NCBI GenBank assembly: GCA_022822265.1
Contig: JAJECA010000008.1
Coordinates: 186,001 to 250,000 of the forward strand
Length of the DNA: 64,000 nt
DNA from: Acidimicrobiia bacterium
GTDB lineage: Bacteria > Actinomycetota > Acidimicrobiia > Acidimicrobiales > Bin134
Reading direction: 5' to 3'
In this document: positions 44,160 through 53,332 of the stretch, one piece after another
Layout: each line of letters opens with the position of its first letter
Position numbering within the stretch: the stretch's first letter is position 1
Position numbers and translations under genes: made by a program
Notes under the pieces: generated by a model
What the model saw: only the letters and a program-made list of their open reading frames with translations
The model's database searches: none
What the model was told of the DNA's origin: nothing

Positions 44160-45416
44160 TCAGCCCTCGTCTCGCTGGCTCAGCACCCGCTCTTCGGTAT
44201 CGGCATGGATCTGCGACTGGTCGAACTCCTCCAACCGAGGCAGAACCTCCTTGGAGAACAGCTCCAAGTTGGCGCATGCCTCGTGGTGGGGCATCTCGCC
44301 GCCCTGGGCCATGATGACGAAGTTCCCGACCCCCCCTGCGTGGGAGATGAACTCGGTCATCTGCTCGTACACGTCATCAGGCGTCCCACAGAAGGCGATG
44401 GCTGCGTCGGCCATGTCCTGAGCACTCACGCCGAGCCCGGTCCCAACCCCGGATCCGATCGCAAGCTTCTCGCCGTCGCGCTTCGCAGCTTGGAAGTGAT
44501 TCCCCGCACGTCCTCGTGTCTGGTTCGCCTTCAGCCAACGGACGTTGCCTGCGACGTCCATGTAGCCCGGCGGGTTCATGAATGCCTCCCCCACCTTGGA
44601 GGTCGTCCGGAAGTAGCCGGCGATGTCCATGAGCCGGCGGTGCCCTTCCTCGCGAGTCTCGCCAACACCCATGAGTGCCGTGTACACGAACTTCGACCAA
44701 GGCGTAACGCCGTGCCCAGCCTCAAGGCTGGCGAGGCGGTGCATGTCGAACAACGTCCTCGCGTTCCATCCGCTGAGGATGTTGATGAACCCGTGTCCGT
44801 TCGCTCCGCTGGACTTAGCGGTTCCCGGGGACCCACCGGTGACGAAGACCGAAGGCCGAGGTTGCTGATAAGGCCTGGGCCAGATGTTGACCTGGCGGAA
44901 GTGATACCACTCGCTTTCCCAGCTGAAGGGCCCATCCTGGTGAGTGAGTGCCTTGAGGATCAGGTCGTTCGCGTCCCAGAACCGCTCGGTAATCTTCACG
45001 GGGTTCGCGTTGGTCGGAGAGATCTCGTACGGTGCTCCCTTGACGAAGCCAACGTCGAGGCGCCCGCGGGTCGCCACATCGATGTAGGCGATCTCCTCAG
45101 CGAGGCGAATCGGGTCCGGACGTTGCGCTATCGCATATCCGGAGGCCATGATCCGGGCCCGCTGGGTACGACCCGCCATCATTGCGATAGGCATGTTCAC
45201 AGACGCCGACAGGCACGTTGCGGAACTGTGGTGCTCGTTGCACGCGATGTTCAACCCGAGCTCGTCGCAGAGCTGCCATTCGTCGAGCCGCCAGTTGATG
45301 AGGTCTGCGGCCACCTTCGGGTCGCAATGCTTGTTCGGCAACGTCACCCGCAGTGAGGGAGCATCCGCCTCCCACGCGCCGTGATATGGCTGTTCTGAGA
45401 AATGGTAGACCCTCAT
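44160..45416 (-). CDS. Luciferase-like (LLM) flavin monooxygenase
   Basis: A 418-residue TIM-barrel flavoprotein of the bacterial luciferase family. Visible blocks are CNEHHSSATCLSASVNMPIA, RPDPIRLAEEIAYIDVATRGRLDVGF, PSVFVTGGSPGTAKSSGANG, and FCGTPDDVYEQM. These match Baeyer-Villiger-like or alkane/N-oxygenating LLM enzymes rather than the shorter F420 reductases. ATG 45416 shares its A with the stop of the hydrolase gene (TGATG), with GAGGAG just upstream. An oxygenated ester or lactone product would suit the hydrolase and lactonase nearby. Confidence 0.85.
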   Translation of the reverse strand: MRVYHFSEQPYHGAWEADAPSLRVTLPNKHCDPKVAADLINWRLDEWQLCDELGLNIACNEHHSSATCLSASVNMPIAMMAGRTQRARIMASGYAIAQRPDPIRLAEEIAYIDVATRGRLDVGFVKGAPYEISPTNANPVKITERFWDANDLILKALTHQDGPFSWESEWYHFRQVNIWPRPYQQPRPSVFVTGGSPGTAKSSGANGHGFINILSGWNARTLFDMHRLASLEAGHGVTPWSKFVYTALMGVGETREEGHRRLMDIAGYFRTTSKVGEAFMNPPGYMDVAGNVRWLKANQTRGRAGNHFQAAKRDGEKLAIGSGVGTGLGVSAQDMADAAIAFCGTPDDVYEQMTEFISHAGGVGNFVIMAQGGEMPHHEACANLELFSKEVLPRLEEFDQSQIHADTEERVLSQRDEG

Positions 45417-46192
45417 CACTCCTCCTCAAGGAAGCTGTCGATCAGGTCGAGTACCGCCTGCGGCTGCTCGACCTCTGGGTAGTGGCCGGCGTTGGCGATC
45501 CGAGACAAGCGAGCGTTGGGCAGCGACTCGACGAATCCCTCTAGGTAGCCGGACCGCAGGAGCCCGTCGTCGGTGCCCCCGATCACGAGAACTGGCTGCT
45601 TGATCCGATGCAACCATCGCCGCAGCGTCGGGTTGTGCATGTAAGGCTGCCATCCGAAAAACGCGTAGCTCTCCCGACTACGAGCGAGTGCTGTCAGGTC
45701 CTCGTCAGACATGGTTGAGTAGTCGCGCTTTCGCCTCTCCGGCTCTGCGTACGCCGCCTCGGTGAGCTCGTCCTGACTCATTGCGAAGACATCCTCGATG
45801 TCCCGGGTCTCCCGGTCGCCGACCTTGATGCCCACAGGGCTGATCATCACGAGCTTTGCCAGCCGGTGGGCATCGCGGACCGCGATCTCGGCGGCCAACC
45901 ATGCCCCGAACGAAACTCCGACGAGCACGACTTCCTCGAACCCCTCTTGCTCCAGGAAGTCGAGGTAGAAGAGCGCCAAGTCCCCGACCGATCGATACTC
46001 GCCCGGGAGCTCGGAGTGCCCGAAACCCGGGTGCCAAGGAGCAGTCAACGAACCGCGGTCAGCAAGCCCTTGCAAGAACGCCCCGTCCCTATCGACCCCA
46101 CCGACGCTGTGAAGGAAGACCAACGGGCGGCCGCTTCCGGCGCGGACCACGTCAATTCCGACGTGATCAACTGTCATCGTTGCTGTCTGCAT
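45416..46192 (-). CDS. Alpha/beta hydrolase
   Basis: A 258-residue alpha/beta hydrolase. LVFLHSVGGVDRDG forms the oxyanion region, GVSFGAW the nucleophile elbow, GGTDDGLL the acid turn, and ANAGHYPEVEQP the catalytic His. ATG 46192 is chosen because the shared operator-like element (46206-46231) lies right before it; the frame to 46258 would translate through that element. First gene of the hydrolase-LLM-MDR-cupin operon. It probably hydrolyses an ester or lactone; HSVGG is unlike the MCP hydrolase at 19.3 kb. Confidence 0.85.
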   Translation of the reverse strand: MQTATMTVDHVGIDVVRAGSGRPLVFLHSVGGVDRDGAFLQGLADRGSLTAPWHPGFGHSELPGEYRSVGDLALFYLDFLEQEGFEEVVLVGVSFGAWLAAEIAVRDAHRLAKLVMISPVGIKVGDRETRDIEDVFAMSQDELTEAAYAEPERRKRDYSTMSDEDLTALARSRESYAFFGWQPYMHNPTLRRWLHRIKQPVLVIGGTDDGLLRSGYLEGFVESLPNARLSRIANAGHYPEVEQPQAVLDLIDSFLEEE

Positions 46193-46205
46193 GCTGTTGC
46201 TCTTA

Positions 46206-46231
46206 TCGGAATGTACTCTGTAATGCGAAAC
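46206..46231. promoter_or_regulatory. Operator-like element, copy B
   Basis: A 26-base element beginning TCGGAATGTAC and ending TAATGCGAAAC, 21/26 identical to the one at 33434-33459 and in the same orientation relative to the gene it precedes. Its closeness to the start (14 bases) suits a repressor site. Confidence 0.45.
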
Positions 46232-46299
46232 AGTAGCAGAACGGCTGTTTTCTGCCAAGCGGCAGTTCGTACCCTGACGGGGCTGGGTCCCCGCGGAGC

Positions 46300-47028
46300 T
46301 CAGCCGATGCTGTAGCCGCCGTCGACGGTCAAGGAGGTGCCTGTGATGTATCCGGCCTCGTCGGAGAGCAGGAATGCCACAGCGGCTGCGACGTCGCTCG
46401 TCTCGCCCGGTCGGCCCATGGGCACCGCACCGACGACACCGGCTTGGACCTCGGGGCCGAGCTTGTCGTAGAGGGGCGTACGGATCGGCCCGGGAATCAC
46501 GGTGTTGAAGCGGACGTTCTGTGCCGCGTACTCACGGGCAGCTTGCTTGGTCAACGCTTCGACCGCGCCCTTGGCGGCGATGTAGGTGGCGTGGTTCTCG
46601 AGGGGGCGGTTCAGCGCGGCAGATCCGACGGAGACGATCGAGCCACGGCCGGCTTCGAACATCGCCGGGAGCACGGCCCGAATGCCCCGCCAGGTGCCCT
46701 GCACCGCAGTGTCGATGATCTCGCGCCAGCCCTCCTCAGTCTGCTCGAGGATGGTATCAGGGAAGATCGTGCCGCCGCTCATGTTGACCATGCCCTCGAT
46801 GTCCCCAGCAAGCTCTGCTGCCTCGGCTACTGCGGTCGCCCAGGTGTCTGGGTCACACACGTCACCATCGACGTGACGGAACTCGACACCGTCCGGTGGC
46901 TCGATCTCTGGGGCGACTCGGTCGATGGAGATCACGGTGTCGCCGTCAGCGAGTAGCCGTTCGGCGACCCCTCTCCCGAGCCCGCCGGCAGCCCCGGCCA
47001 CTATCACGATCCGGTTCCGATCAGACAC
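46300..47028 (-). CDS. Short-chain dehydrogenase/reductase
   Basis: A 242-residue classical SDR. Cofactor loop VIVAGAAGGLGRG, Ser in SIVSVGSAAL, then a Tyr-Lys block ATYIAAKGAVEAL (YxxxK as YIAAK), and the end ITGTSLTVDGGYSIG. The Asp in ISIDR suggests NAD(H). GTG 47028 follows AAGGAGAAGCAAGT. It is the last gene of the long minus-strand transcript headed by the CUT2 importer. Confidence 0.86.
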   Translation of the reverse strand: MSDRNRIVIVAGAAGGLGRGVAERLLADGDTVISIDRVAPEIEPPDGVEFRHVDGDVCDPDTWATAVAEAAELAGDIEGMVNMSGGTIFPDTILEQTEEGWREIIDTAVQGTWRGIRAVLPAMFEAGRGSIVSVGSAALNRPLENHATYIAAKGAVEALTKQAAREYAAQNVRFNTVIPGPIRTPLYDKLGPEVQAGVVGAVPMGRPGETSDVAAAVAFLLSDEAGYITGTSLTVDGGYSIG

Positions 47029-47101
47029 TTGCTTCTCCTTCAAAGTTATCGTGCGTCGCTTCCTCGCTACCGGCTGCGCCTGCAACGAGGCCCGCTAGCT
47101 C

Positions 47102-47524
47102 TCAGGGAGCTAGCACGACACTCCTGCGCTTGAACCGCCAGCCGCCACTACCGTTGACGAGATGGTCGGTGAAGATCCCTGTCACCGAGATGGCGGGCAC
47201 CCCGCTGCGGAGGTCGACGATCATGGCGTAGACCTTCGCGGTCGCCGCTTCGCCATCACCGTCGATGACGTGGTTGCTGGCCCAGTGCCGGACCTGACCT
47301 TGTTCTATCTCGAAGAGATCGCGGCAGAACTGCATCAGCGCGTCGCGCCCTTCGATGTGAACGGCATCGGCCAGCTCCTCGACCGCGTCGGAGGCCGCGA
47401 CACGCTCCCAGATTCCATCGGCGGTGAACAGGTCGGCCCAACCTTCGGCGTCGCCCGCGTCCCAGCGATGCGCGTACTGGCCGTAGAGCTCCAGGATTTC
47501 GGCTCGGTCGGTCGGTGAGATCAT
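47102..47524 (-). CDS. SnoaL/NTF2-like small protein
   Basis: A 140-residue protein of the SnoaL-like/NTF2 cone fold: YGQYAHRWDAGDAEGWADLF, then TADGIWE, HIEGRDAL and RHWASNHVIDGDGE. Family members include isomerases, dehydratases and small subunits with no catalysis. A polar pair (RHW, N-H) in the cavity is consistent with an enzyme, but no reaction can be named. Between two SDRs in one transcript. ATG with CAGGAGGACTCAG upstream. Confidence 0.78.
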   Translation of the reverse strand: MISPTDRAEILELYGQYAHRWDAGDAEGWADLFTADGIWERVAASDAVEELADAVHIEGRDALMQFCRDLFEIEQGQVRHWASNHVIDGDGEAATAKVYAMIVDLRSGVPAISVTGIFTDHLVNGSGGWRFKRRSVVLAP

Positions 47525-47555
47525 TTCTGAGTCCTCCTGCTGTGGCTTCCAACGG

Positions 47556-48332
47556 TCATCGAGTGAACAGCCCCCCGTCCGGATTGACCATTTGACCAGT
47601 CAAGTAAGCGGCATCGGGGCCGCAGAGGAACGAGACTGTCGAGGCCACGTCCTCTGGGGTGCCCAGTGCTCCAAGGGGAATCGTCGCCTCCGTCGAGGCC
47701 CGAACCTCGCTGTCGCCGAAGTGGTCGGCCGTCATCGGACTTAAGATGTGCCCGGGGGCAACGCAGTTGACCCGAACGCCGCGGGGGGCGTACTCCAGGG
47801 CCGCGACCTTCGTCAGCATCCACACACCGGCCTTTGACACGCAGTACGAGGAACGTCCGCCGAACGGGATCAGCGCAGCTCCCGATGCCACGGTTACCAC
47901 GCACGACCCTGACTCGAGATGAGGTCCGACCGCTCGCAGCGTTAGCAGGGTGCCGCGCAGGTTGACGTCGACGATCAGGTCCCACGTCGCGAGCGGAGTG
48001 GATTCGATGAACCCGGCTCGCGGTGAGGCCCAATCCTCACCGTCGGCGCCTGTCAGAACGGGCTGGAACAGACCGGCGGCGGTTACGACTGCGCTGAGAT
48101 GACCAAGCTCCCGCGCTGTGGTGACTGCGTCGGCCAACTCATTCTCCGAGGTGACATCTGCGGTCACTGCGACCGCCTGGCCACCATCGTCGTTGATCGC
48201 CGTTGCCGTGGCTTGCGCGCCGTGGGAGTCGCGGTCGACCGCAGCCACAGCGAGCCCATCTGCGGCGAGGCGCATTGCGCAGGCTCGACCAATGCCGCTC
48301 GCTGCCCCGGTGATAAGCGCGGCGGCCGTCAT
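47556..48332 (-). CDS. Short-chain dehydrogenase/reductase
   Basis: A 258-residue classical SDR. LITGAASGIGRACAMRL, Asp in AAVDRD (NAD preference), VTAAGLF in place of NNAG, Ser in VTVASGAAL, YxxxK as YCVSK, and APGHILSPMT. ATG 48332 is preceded by CAGGAGAACGCAC. It lies 38 bases after the permease gene of the ABC importer, implying that it oxidises or reduces the imported compound. Confidence 0.86.
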   Translation of the reverse strand: MTAAALITGAASGIGRACAMRLAADGLAVAAVDRDSHGAQATATAINDDGGQAVAVTADVTSENELADAVTTARELGHLSAVVTAAGLFQPVLTGADGEDWASPRAGFIESTPLATWDLIVDVNLRGTLLTLRAVGPHLESGSCVVTVASGAALIPFGGRSSYCVSKAGVWMLTKVAALEYAPRGVRVNCVAPGHILSPMTADHFGDSEVRASTEATIPLGALGTPEDVASTVSFLCGPDAAYLTGQMVNPDGGLFTR

Positions 48333-48370
48333 TGTGCGTTCTCCTGAACACTGGTCCGCATACTGACGCC

Positions 48371-49393
48371 CTACCTGCTCGCCCGGGTGCGGGAGAAGGC
48401 GTCGATTGCTACGGCCACGATAAGGATGAGACCGGTTGCCAGCAGCTGCGCCGACACCGACCATGCAGCGCGATCGAAGAGGTTGTTCAAGATGGCGAGC
48501 GTCAACAATCCGACCCCCGTGCGCCACATCGCCCCTTCACCGCCGAACAGAGAGGTACCGCCGATGATGACAATGGCGATGGGGTCGAGGGGATAGTCGG
48601 CCCGCCCGAGATCCGCCTGGGCAATCCCGGTGCGGGCGCTGATTAAGACACCAGCGAGCGCCGCGCAGCCACCGGTGAGGACATACGTGCTCGTGCGAAC
48701 TGTGTCGACACGCATGCCGACGAGCCGAGATGCTTCGAGGTTGCCGCCAACGGAGTACACCGATCTTCCATAGACGGTGAGATGGAGGGCGATCGCCCCC
48801 AGGATGAAGACGGCGAACAGCATCCAAACCGTCACCGGAAGGCCAAACCAACGGGTCGTCGCCAGCCAGCGGATGTTCTCGTTGTCGGGCGCGATTGACT
48901 TGCTGTCGGAGTACATGAACGCGATGCCGCTGACCACTGACAACGTCCCGAGGGTGGCGACAAACGGGTTGACGTTGGCTTTGGTAACGATCAGGCCATT
49001 GCCCAGGCCGACCAGGAGCCCGACGCCGATCGCAACCAAGAATGCGACCGGGAGCCCGGGCCCGTCTGCGAGATCGGCGTAGACGACCGCGCCGAGGGCG
49101 AAGGTTGAGCCAACCGAGAGATCGAAGCCTCCCGCGATGATGACGATCGTCATGCCCACAGCGACGATTCCGACGCTGGCGTTCTGGGTCAACATGTTGC
49201 GGATGTTGGGGAACTCGAAGAAGCCCGGGTATATGAGCTCCGAGGTGATCGCGAGTGCGATCAGCACGTACACCATCGGGAAGTGGAGGAGACTCCGGGC
49301 CACTCGACGCAAGATCGTCACGCCGAAGGCCTGTTCTTCTGTTGCGGCTACTGTCGTCATTTGTGTCTCACTAGGCACGTTCTTTGGCGTCAT
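48371..49393 (-). CDS. CUT2 (ribose-type) ABC importer permease
   Basis: A 340-residue permease of the RbsC/AraH family with ~9 hydrophobic segments. The opening NMLTQNASVGIVAVGMTIVIIAGGFDLSVGS and the late PLDPIAIVIIGGTSLFGGEG are family signatures. It is 5 bases downstream of the ATPase gene. Relatives import pentoses, deoxyhexoses, polyols and autoinducer-2; the neighbours here are SDRs and SnoaL proteins rather than sugar kinases. Confidence 0.9.
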   Translation of the reverse strand: MTPKNVPSETQMTTVAATEEQAFGVTILRRVARSLLHFPMVYVLIALAITSELIYPGFFEFPNIRNMLTQNASVGIVAVGMTIVIIAGGFDLSVGSTFALGAVVYADLADGPGLPVAFLVAIGVGLLVGLGNGLIVTKANVNPFVATLGTLSVVSGIAFMYSDSKSIAPDNENIRWLATTRWFGLPVTVWMLFAVFILGAIALHLTVYGRSVYSVGGNLEASRLVGMRVDTVRTSTYVLTGGCAALAGVLISARTGIAQADLGRADYPLDPIAIVIIGGTSLFGGEGAMWRTGVGLLTLAILNNLFDRAAWSVSAQLLATGLILIVAVAIDAFSRTRASR

Positions 49394-49398
49394 GACGG

Positions 49399-50967
49399 CT
49401 ATGAGGTGAGCACCTCCGGTCGTGCTTCTTCGGGGTTGTCGACTCCGAAGGCGTGTCCAAGGATTCCTTCGACCGTGATCTCCTCGCCAGTTCGGTCGAG
49501 GGTTGCGACGTGTTGTCCGTGGGCTAGGACGATCGCGTTGTCACAGAGTGCTGCGCTCTCTTCGAGGTCAGAGGAGACCAACACGATCGACAGTCCGCTG
49601 TCGGCCATGGCCATCAGTGACTCGACGATCTCTGCCTTGGCGCCGATGTCGATACCGCGCGTTGGCTCATCGGCGAGCAGGAACCGTGGCGCGTTGTGGC
49701 GCCAGCGGGCCAGGAGGAGTTTCTGTTGGTTCCCTCCAGACAATGTGGAGGCCGCGTGACGTAGGCGTGAGGTAGCGAACCCGAACCGGCTTGCCGCGTT
49801 CGCGGCTGCCTCGTAGCTCGCTTTCTTCGACATGAAGCCGGCGGTCGACACCGCAGAGCGATCGGCGCAGACGATGTTGTCGCCGCTGCTCATGGCGGCG
49901 AACAGCCCCAGGCCCTTCCGGTCCTCGGGGATCATCGCGATCCCCAGCTTCAACGCTTCGATCACCGTGCGCGGAATGCGGTATTCGACGCCGTCGATTC
50001 GGAGCCTGCCTCGTGCCGATGGCACCAGGCCGGCCAGGCAGCGCAGCACCGTCGATCTTCCGGAGCCGACCAGGCCGCCGATACCAAGGACCTCTCCCTC
50101 GCGCAGACTGAAGCTCACGCCAGCGAGCACGCCGTCCAACTCGAGTTCCTCGACCTCGAGGACTGGCGCATCGACGCAATCGCGAACCCGCTCGGCTGTC
50201 GCCGATCCCGCTCGAACGTACGCCTCGGTATCCACAACACGGCCGATCATGGCCTCGACCAACTGCGCCTTCGTCCAATCCGCCACCGGCCTGGTCGCTT
50301 GGAGCTCACCGTTGCGGAACACCGTGACGGTGTCGGCCAGAGCCAGGACCTCGTCGAGATCGTGGCTGACGAAGAGGATCGTCTTGCCCGCCTCGCGCAG
50401 CCGCCGGATCAGAGCGTGCAGTGCATCCTTCTCGGCCCTGGCCAGGGACGCGCTCGGCTCGTCGAACAACAAGATGTCCGCGGATCGGACCTGTGAGCGG
50501 AGGATCTCGAGTACCTGTTGGTCAGCGACGGAGAGATCCTGTGCACGTACACCGGGGTAGGCCGCTACTCCCATCGCTCGCGCGACGTCGAGGTACTGTT
50601 GGCGCATTTCCGTCGACTTGAGGAACCCACGGTTCGAAAGCGGGTTCCCCAGGAAGACATTGGCTTCAGCGGACAGCGCCGGGACGACCTCGAGCTCCTG
50701 GTAGATGGCGGCGACGCCGGCGGCGGCCGAGGCTCGAGGGTCTCCTTGCCTCAGCGGCCGCCCATCGATCACGAGCAGGCCTTCGGATGCCGGGATGCGA
50801 CCCGAGACGAGCCCAAGGCACGTGGACTTCCCTGCGCCGTTCTCCCCGACCAGAGCGTGAACCTCTCCTCGTGTGACGGTGAAGGAGATGTCCTTGAGAG
50901 CCTGCGTTGCTCCAAAGGACTTCGAGACCCGATCGAAGCGAATCGCTGCCTGGTCGCCAGAACTCAT
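49399..50967 (-). CDS. CUT2 (ribose-type) ABC importer ATPase
   Basis: A ~522-residue fused double ATPase of the RbsA type. Domain 1: GENGAGKST, Walker B in LLFDEPSASL. Domain 2: degenerate Walker A GLVGSGRST, intact LSGGNQQKLLLARW and LLADEPTRGIDIG. ATG 50967 (SSGDQAAIRF) lies 6-8 bases after a G-rich run; GTG 50976 is the alternative. Placed between the receptor and permease genes. Confidence 0.9.
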   Translation of the reverse strand: MSSGDQAAIRFDRVSKSFGATQALKDISFTVTRGEVHALVGENGAGKSTCLGLVSGRIPASEGLLVIDGRPLRQGDPRASAAAGVAAIYQELEVVPALSAEANVFLGNPLSNRGFLKSTEMRQQYLDVARAMGVAAYPGVRAQDLSVADQQVLEILRSQVRSADILLFDEPSASLARAEKDALHALIRRLREAGKTILFVSHDLDEVLALADTVTVFRNGELQATRPVADWTKAQLVEAMIGRVVDTEAYVRAGSATAERVRDCVDAPVLEVEELELDGVLAGVSFSLREGEVLGIGGLVGSGRSTVLRCLAGLVPSARGRLRIDGVEYRIPRTVIEALKLGIAMIPEDRKGLGLFAAMSSGDNIVCADRSAVSTAGFMSKKASYEAAANAASRFGFATSRLRHAASTLSGGNQQKLLLARWRHNAPRFLLADEPTRGIDIGAKAEIVESLMAMADSGLSIVLVSSDLEESAALCDNAIVLAHGQHVATLDRTGEEITVEGILGHAFGVDNPEEARPEVLTS

Positions 50968-51008
50968 GAGTCGCACCCCCCCCGGCGTGGCTCGCTCGGA
51001 TTCGTGGC

Positions 51009-52250
51009 CTAGTACTGGGCTACGAAGTCGCCGGCGTTGTCGCCATCGATGATGAATGGCTCCGAGACCGTGCCGCCAATGGTCTGCGGGAAGGTGTCGA
51101 TGAAGCGCTCGACCGATTCGCCGGCAAAGGCGTCGAAGACCGCATCGACGACCAGCTCGCCGCTACCCCGCGGATCGTATGGCGCGGTCATCGTGATTGT
51201 TCCGGCCTGGATCTGCTCGATCGAGTACTCGTTAGCACCAATGTCGTAGACTTCGATCCCGTCGCGACCCGATTCCTCGATCGCCTGCACCACACCGCGC
51301 GTCACGTCGGAGAAGAGCGAGAGCACCGCGTCGAGGTCCTGGTTCGCTTGCAGGATGTTCTCGGCCTTCGCCTGCCCATCGGGCGTCGTGAAATCGGTCC
51401 GCAGGGTGGACACGATCTCGATGTCCGGCCGGTCCGGCCCGACAACCTCGAGGGCAGCTTCATAGGTGAGGGTGTTGCCGTTGAGCTCCGGGCCAGTCAG
51501 AACGGCAACCTTGGCGTTCTCAGGGAGGCGCTCGAATACCTCGCGCAGCCAGCCAATCTTGTACGTGACTGTGTTTTCGCCATTGACCATGGTCAGCGTC
51601 CCGGGCGACCAGAGTGCATCGCCCGCGGCCTCGAAGTCACGACCGCACGCCGGCAGGATTGTGATCGCGACCAGGATGCCGGCGTCGGGGGCGTCCTCGG
51701 TCAGGATGTTGCAGAGGAGGTTCCCGTCGAAGGGCGTGACGATCCACGCGTTGAACTCGCCGCTCGTCAGTGCGTTCTCCAGCTGGGAGAGCTGTGTCTG
51801 CGGATCGAATGGGGAGTCGAAGAAGGTGACGCTGCCGCCCAGCTCCTCGACTCGATCCTGCAGCCCCGCCACGAAAACGTTCAGGAAGCTGTTGCCGCTA
51901 GCGGAGAAGAACCCGATATTGGGAACCGTCCCCGCAGGGAACGACACAGTGCGACCGTCACCGAGGTCGATGACGACGTCGTCGCTTCCAGCTGAATCAT
52001 CGCTTGCCGCGTCGTCATCGCCACCAGCTGAATCATCGCTTGCCGCGTCGTCATCGCTTCCAGCTGAATCATCGCTTGCCGCGTCGTCATCGCCACTAGC
52101 TGAATCATCGCTTGCCGCGTCGTCATCACCCGCGTCGGCGGTTACGGTCCCGTCACCTCCCGGTGCCGAGCCGTCGTCGTCGTCGCCGCATCCAGCAGCT
52201 ACGAGCGCTAGCAGAATCAAGATCGAAAGCAGAAGCTTCTTGGTAGACAT
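51009..52250 (-). CDS. CUT2 substrate-binding lipoprotein with repetitive acidic linker
   Basis: A 413-residue periplasmic-binding protein (type 1 fold, RbsB-like) anchored as a lipoprotein: basic start, hydrophobic stretch, Cys in LVAAGCGDDDD. Residues ~35-90 are an Asp/Ser/Ala linker built from four near-identical 12-residue repeats (DDAASDDSAGSD type). The binding domain begins at VPNIGFFSASGNSFLNVFVAGLQD. GGAGGGGAGC lies before the ATG. First gene of the importer transcript; divergent from an F420-type LLM gene. Confidence 0.88.
   Translation of the reverse strand: MSTKKLLLSILILLALVAAGCGDDDDGSAPGGDGTVTADAGDDDAASDDSASGDDDAASDDSAGSDDDAASDDSAGGDDDAASDDSAGSDDVVIDLGDGRTVSFPAGTVPNIGFFSASGNSFLNVFVAGLQDRVEELGGSVTFFDSPFDPQTQLSQLENALTSGEFNAWIVTPFDGNLLCNILTEDAPDAGILVAITILPACGRDFEAAGDALWSPGTLTMVNGENTVTYKIGWLREVFERLPENAKVAVLTGPELNGNTLTYEAALEVVGPDRPDIEIVSTLRTDFTTPDGQAKAENILQANQDLDAVLSLFSDVTRGVVQAIEESGRDGIEVYDIGANEYSIEQIQAGTITMTAPYDPRGSGELVVDAVFDAFAGESVERFIDTFPQTIGGTVSEPFIIDGDNAGDFVAQY
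51991..52134. repeat. Four 36-bp tandem repeats in the lipoprotein linker
   Basis: The block GCTGAATCATCGCTTGCCGC starts at 51991, 52027, 52063 and 52099, an exact 36-base period with few substitutions. It encodes the 12-residue acidic linker units, so copy number can change without breaking the frame. Confidence 0.9.
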
Positions 52251-52410
52251 GCTCCCCTCCTATGTGTTACACATATCGGAATTGCTACAGAATAATAGAA
52301 CACCTAGCATGGCGCAAGACAAATTGGTGCCCGAAACAGATCCACTGCCGCATATTAGAAAGTCACCAGGCGGCCTATCGCTGCGTTGGGAAGAAGCAAT
52401 AGGAGATGAC

Positions 52411-53262
52411 GTGAAGTACGGGATCACAGCATTCGTGGACGAACAGGGCATCGGAATGGCCGACCTGGCCAGGTCCGCGGAAGACGCCGGGTTCGAGAGC
52501 CTTTTCGTCGCCGAACACACCCATCACCCCGCAGCAAGCGTCCTCCCTGACGGCTCCGAGATCCCCGACGAGCTCGCCCACCACTTCCTCCATTGCCTTG
52601 ACCCGTTCGTCGCTCTCACGGCTGCCGCGGCGGCAACGACCGAACTGAAGGTCGGGACTGGAATCTGCCTCTTGCCACAACACGACACCATCGCCATCGC
52701 CAAGACGACGGCGACCCTGGACTGGATCAGCGGAGGCCGGCTGATCTTCGGCGTTGCGGCCGGGTGGAATGCGGCCGAGACCGGCAACCATGGCGTGGAG
52801 CCTTCGAGCCGCTGGGAGCGGATGGCGGAGCAGCTGGAAGCCATTAAGGCCATCTGGACCGAGCCCGTTGCTTCCTACTCGGGCAACCACGTGCGGTTCG
52901 AGGGCGTGCAGGCACACCCCAAACCCGTACAGAACCCGCACCCGGAGATCCTGGTCGGCGGCGACAGCGACGGCACTCGACGCCGAGCCCACGACATCGG
53001 CACCGGATGGATGCCGACACACGACCGCAGCGGCCCCGACCTCCACGACAACATCCGGGACCTCATCGCAAAGGGCAGCGCATCGGGCCAGAACACCACG
53101 GTGACTGTCTCCTACGTACCACCCGATCCCGCCATCCTCACGACCTACGCCGAGCTCGGCGCCTCACGGCTCGTCTTCCTCGTCCCCACGAACAGCGGCT
53201 CGGACTTTGGCGAGGCACTCGAGGCATGCACAGCGGCGATGAGCGAAGCCGACCTAGGTTGA
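52411..53262 (+). CDS. F420-dependent LLM-class oxidoreductase
   Basis: A 283-residue luciferase-like protein in the size class of F420-dependent oxidoreductases. Blocks: GIGMADLARSAEDAGFESLFVAEHTH, TELKVGTGICLLPQHDTIAIAKTTATLDWISGGRLIFGVAAGWN, and HPKPVQNPHPEILVGG. GTG 52411 follows AGGAGATGAC at the ideal distance; the very long upstream frame is antisense to the lipoprotein and rejected. Divergent from the importer. Confidence 0.87.
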   Translation: MKYGITAFVDEQGIGMADLARSAEDAGFESLFVAEHTHHPAASVLPDGSEIPDELAHHFLHCLDPFVALTAAAAATTELKVGTGICLLPQHDTIAIAKTTATLDWISGGRLIFGVAAGWNAAETGNHGVEPSSRWERMAEQLEAIKAIWTEPVASYSGNHVRFEGVQAHPKPVQNPHPEILVGGDSDGTRRRAHDIGTGWMPTHDRSGPDLHDNIRDLIAKGSASGQNTTVTVSYVPPDPAILTTYAELGASRLVFLVPTNSGSDFGEALEACTAAMSEADLG

Positions 53263-53332
53263 AGGCACTCGCCCACTCGCCGAAGGTGCTCGCGAGCCAG
53301 TCCTCGGCGAAGAACAGGCAAGAACACCCGGC

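Noticed and set aside
44205-45356. A 383-codon plus-strand frame over the LLM gene.
   Set aside because: Antisense shadow; the minus-strand frame has complete luciferase-family blocks.
51991-52134. Possible CRISPR array because of the regular 36-base period.
   Set aside because: Repeats are contiguous with no unique spacers and encode an in-frame lipoprotein linker.
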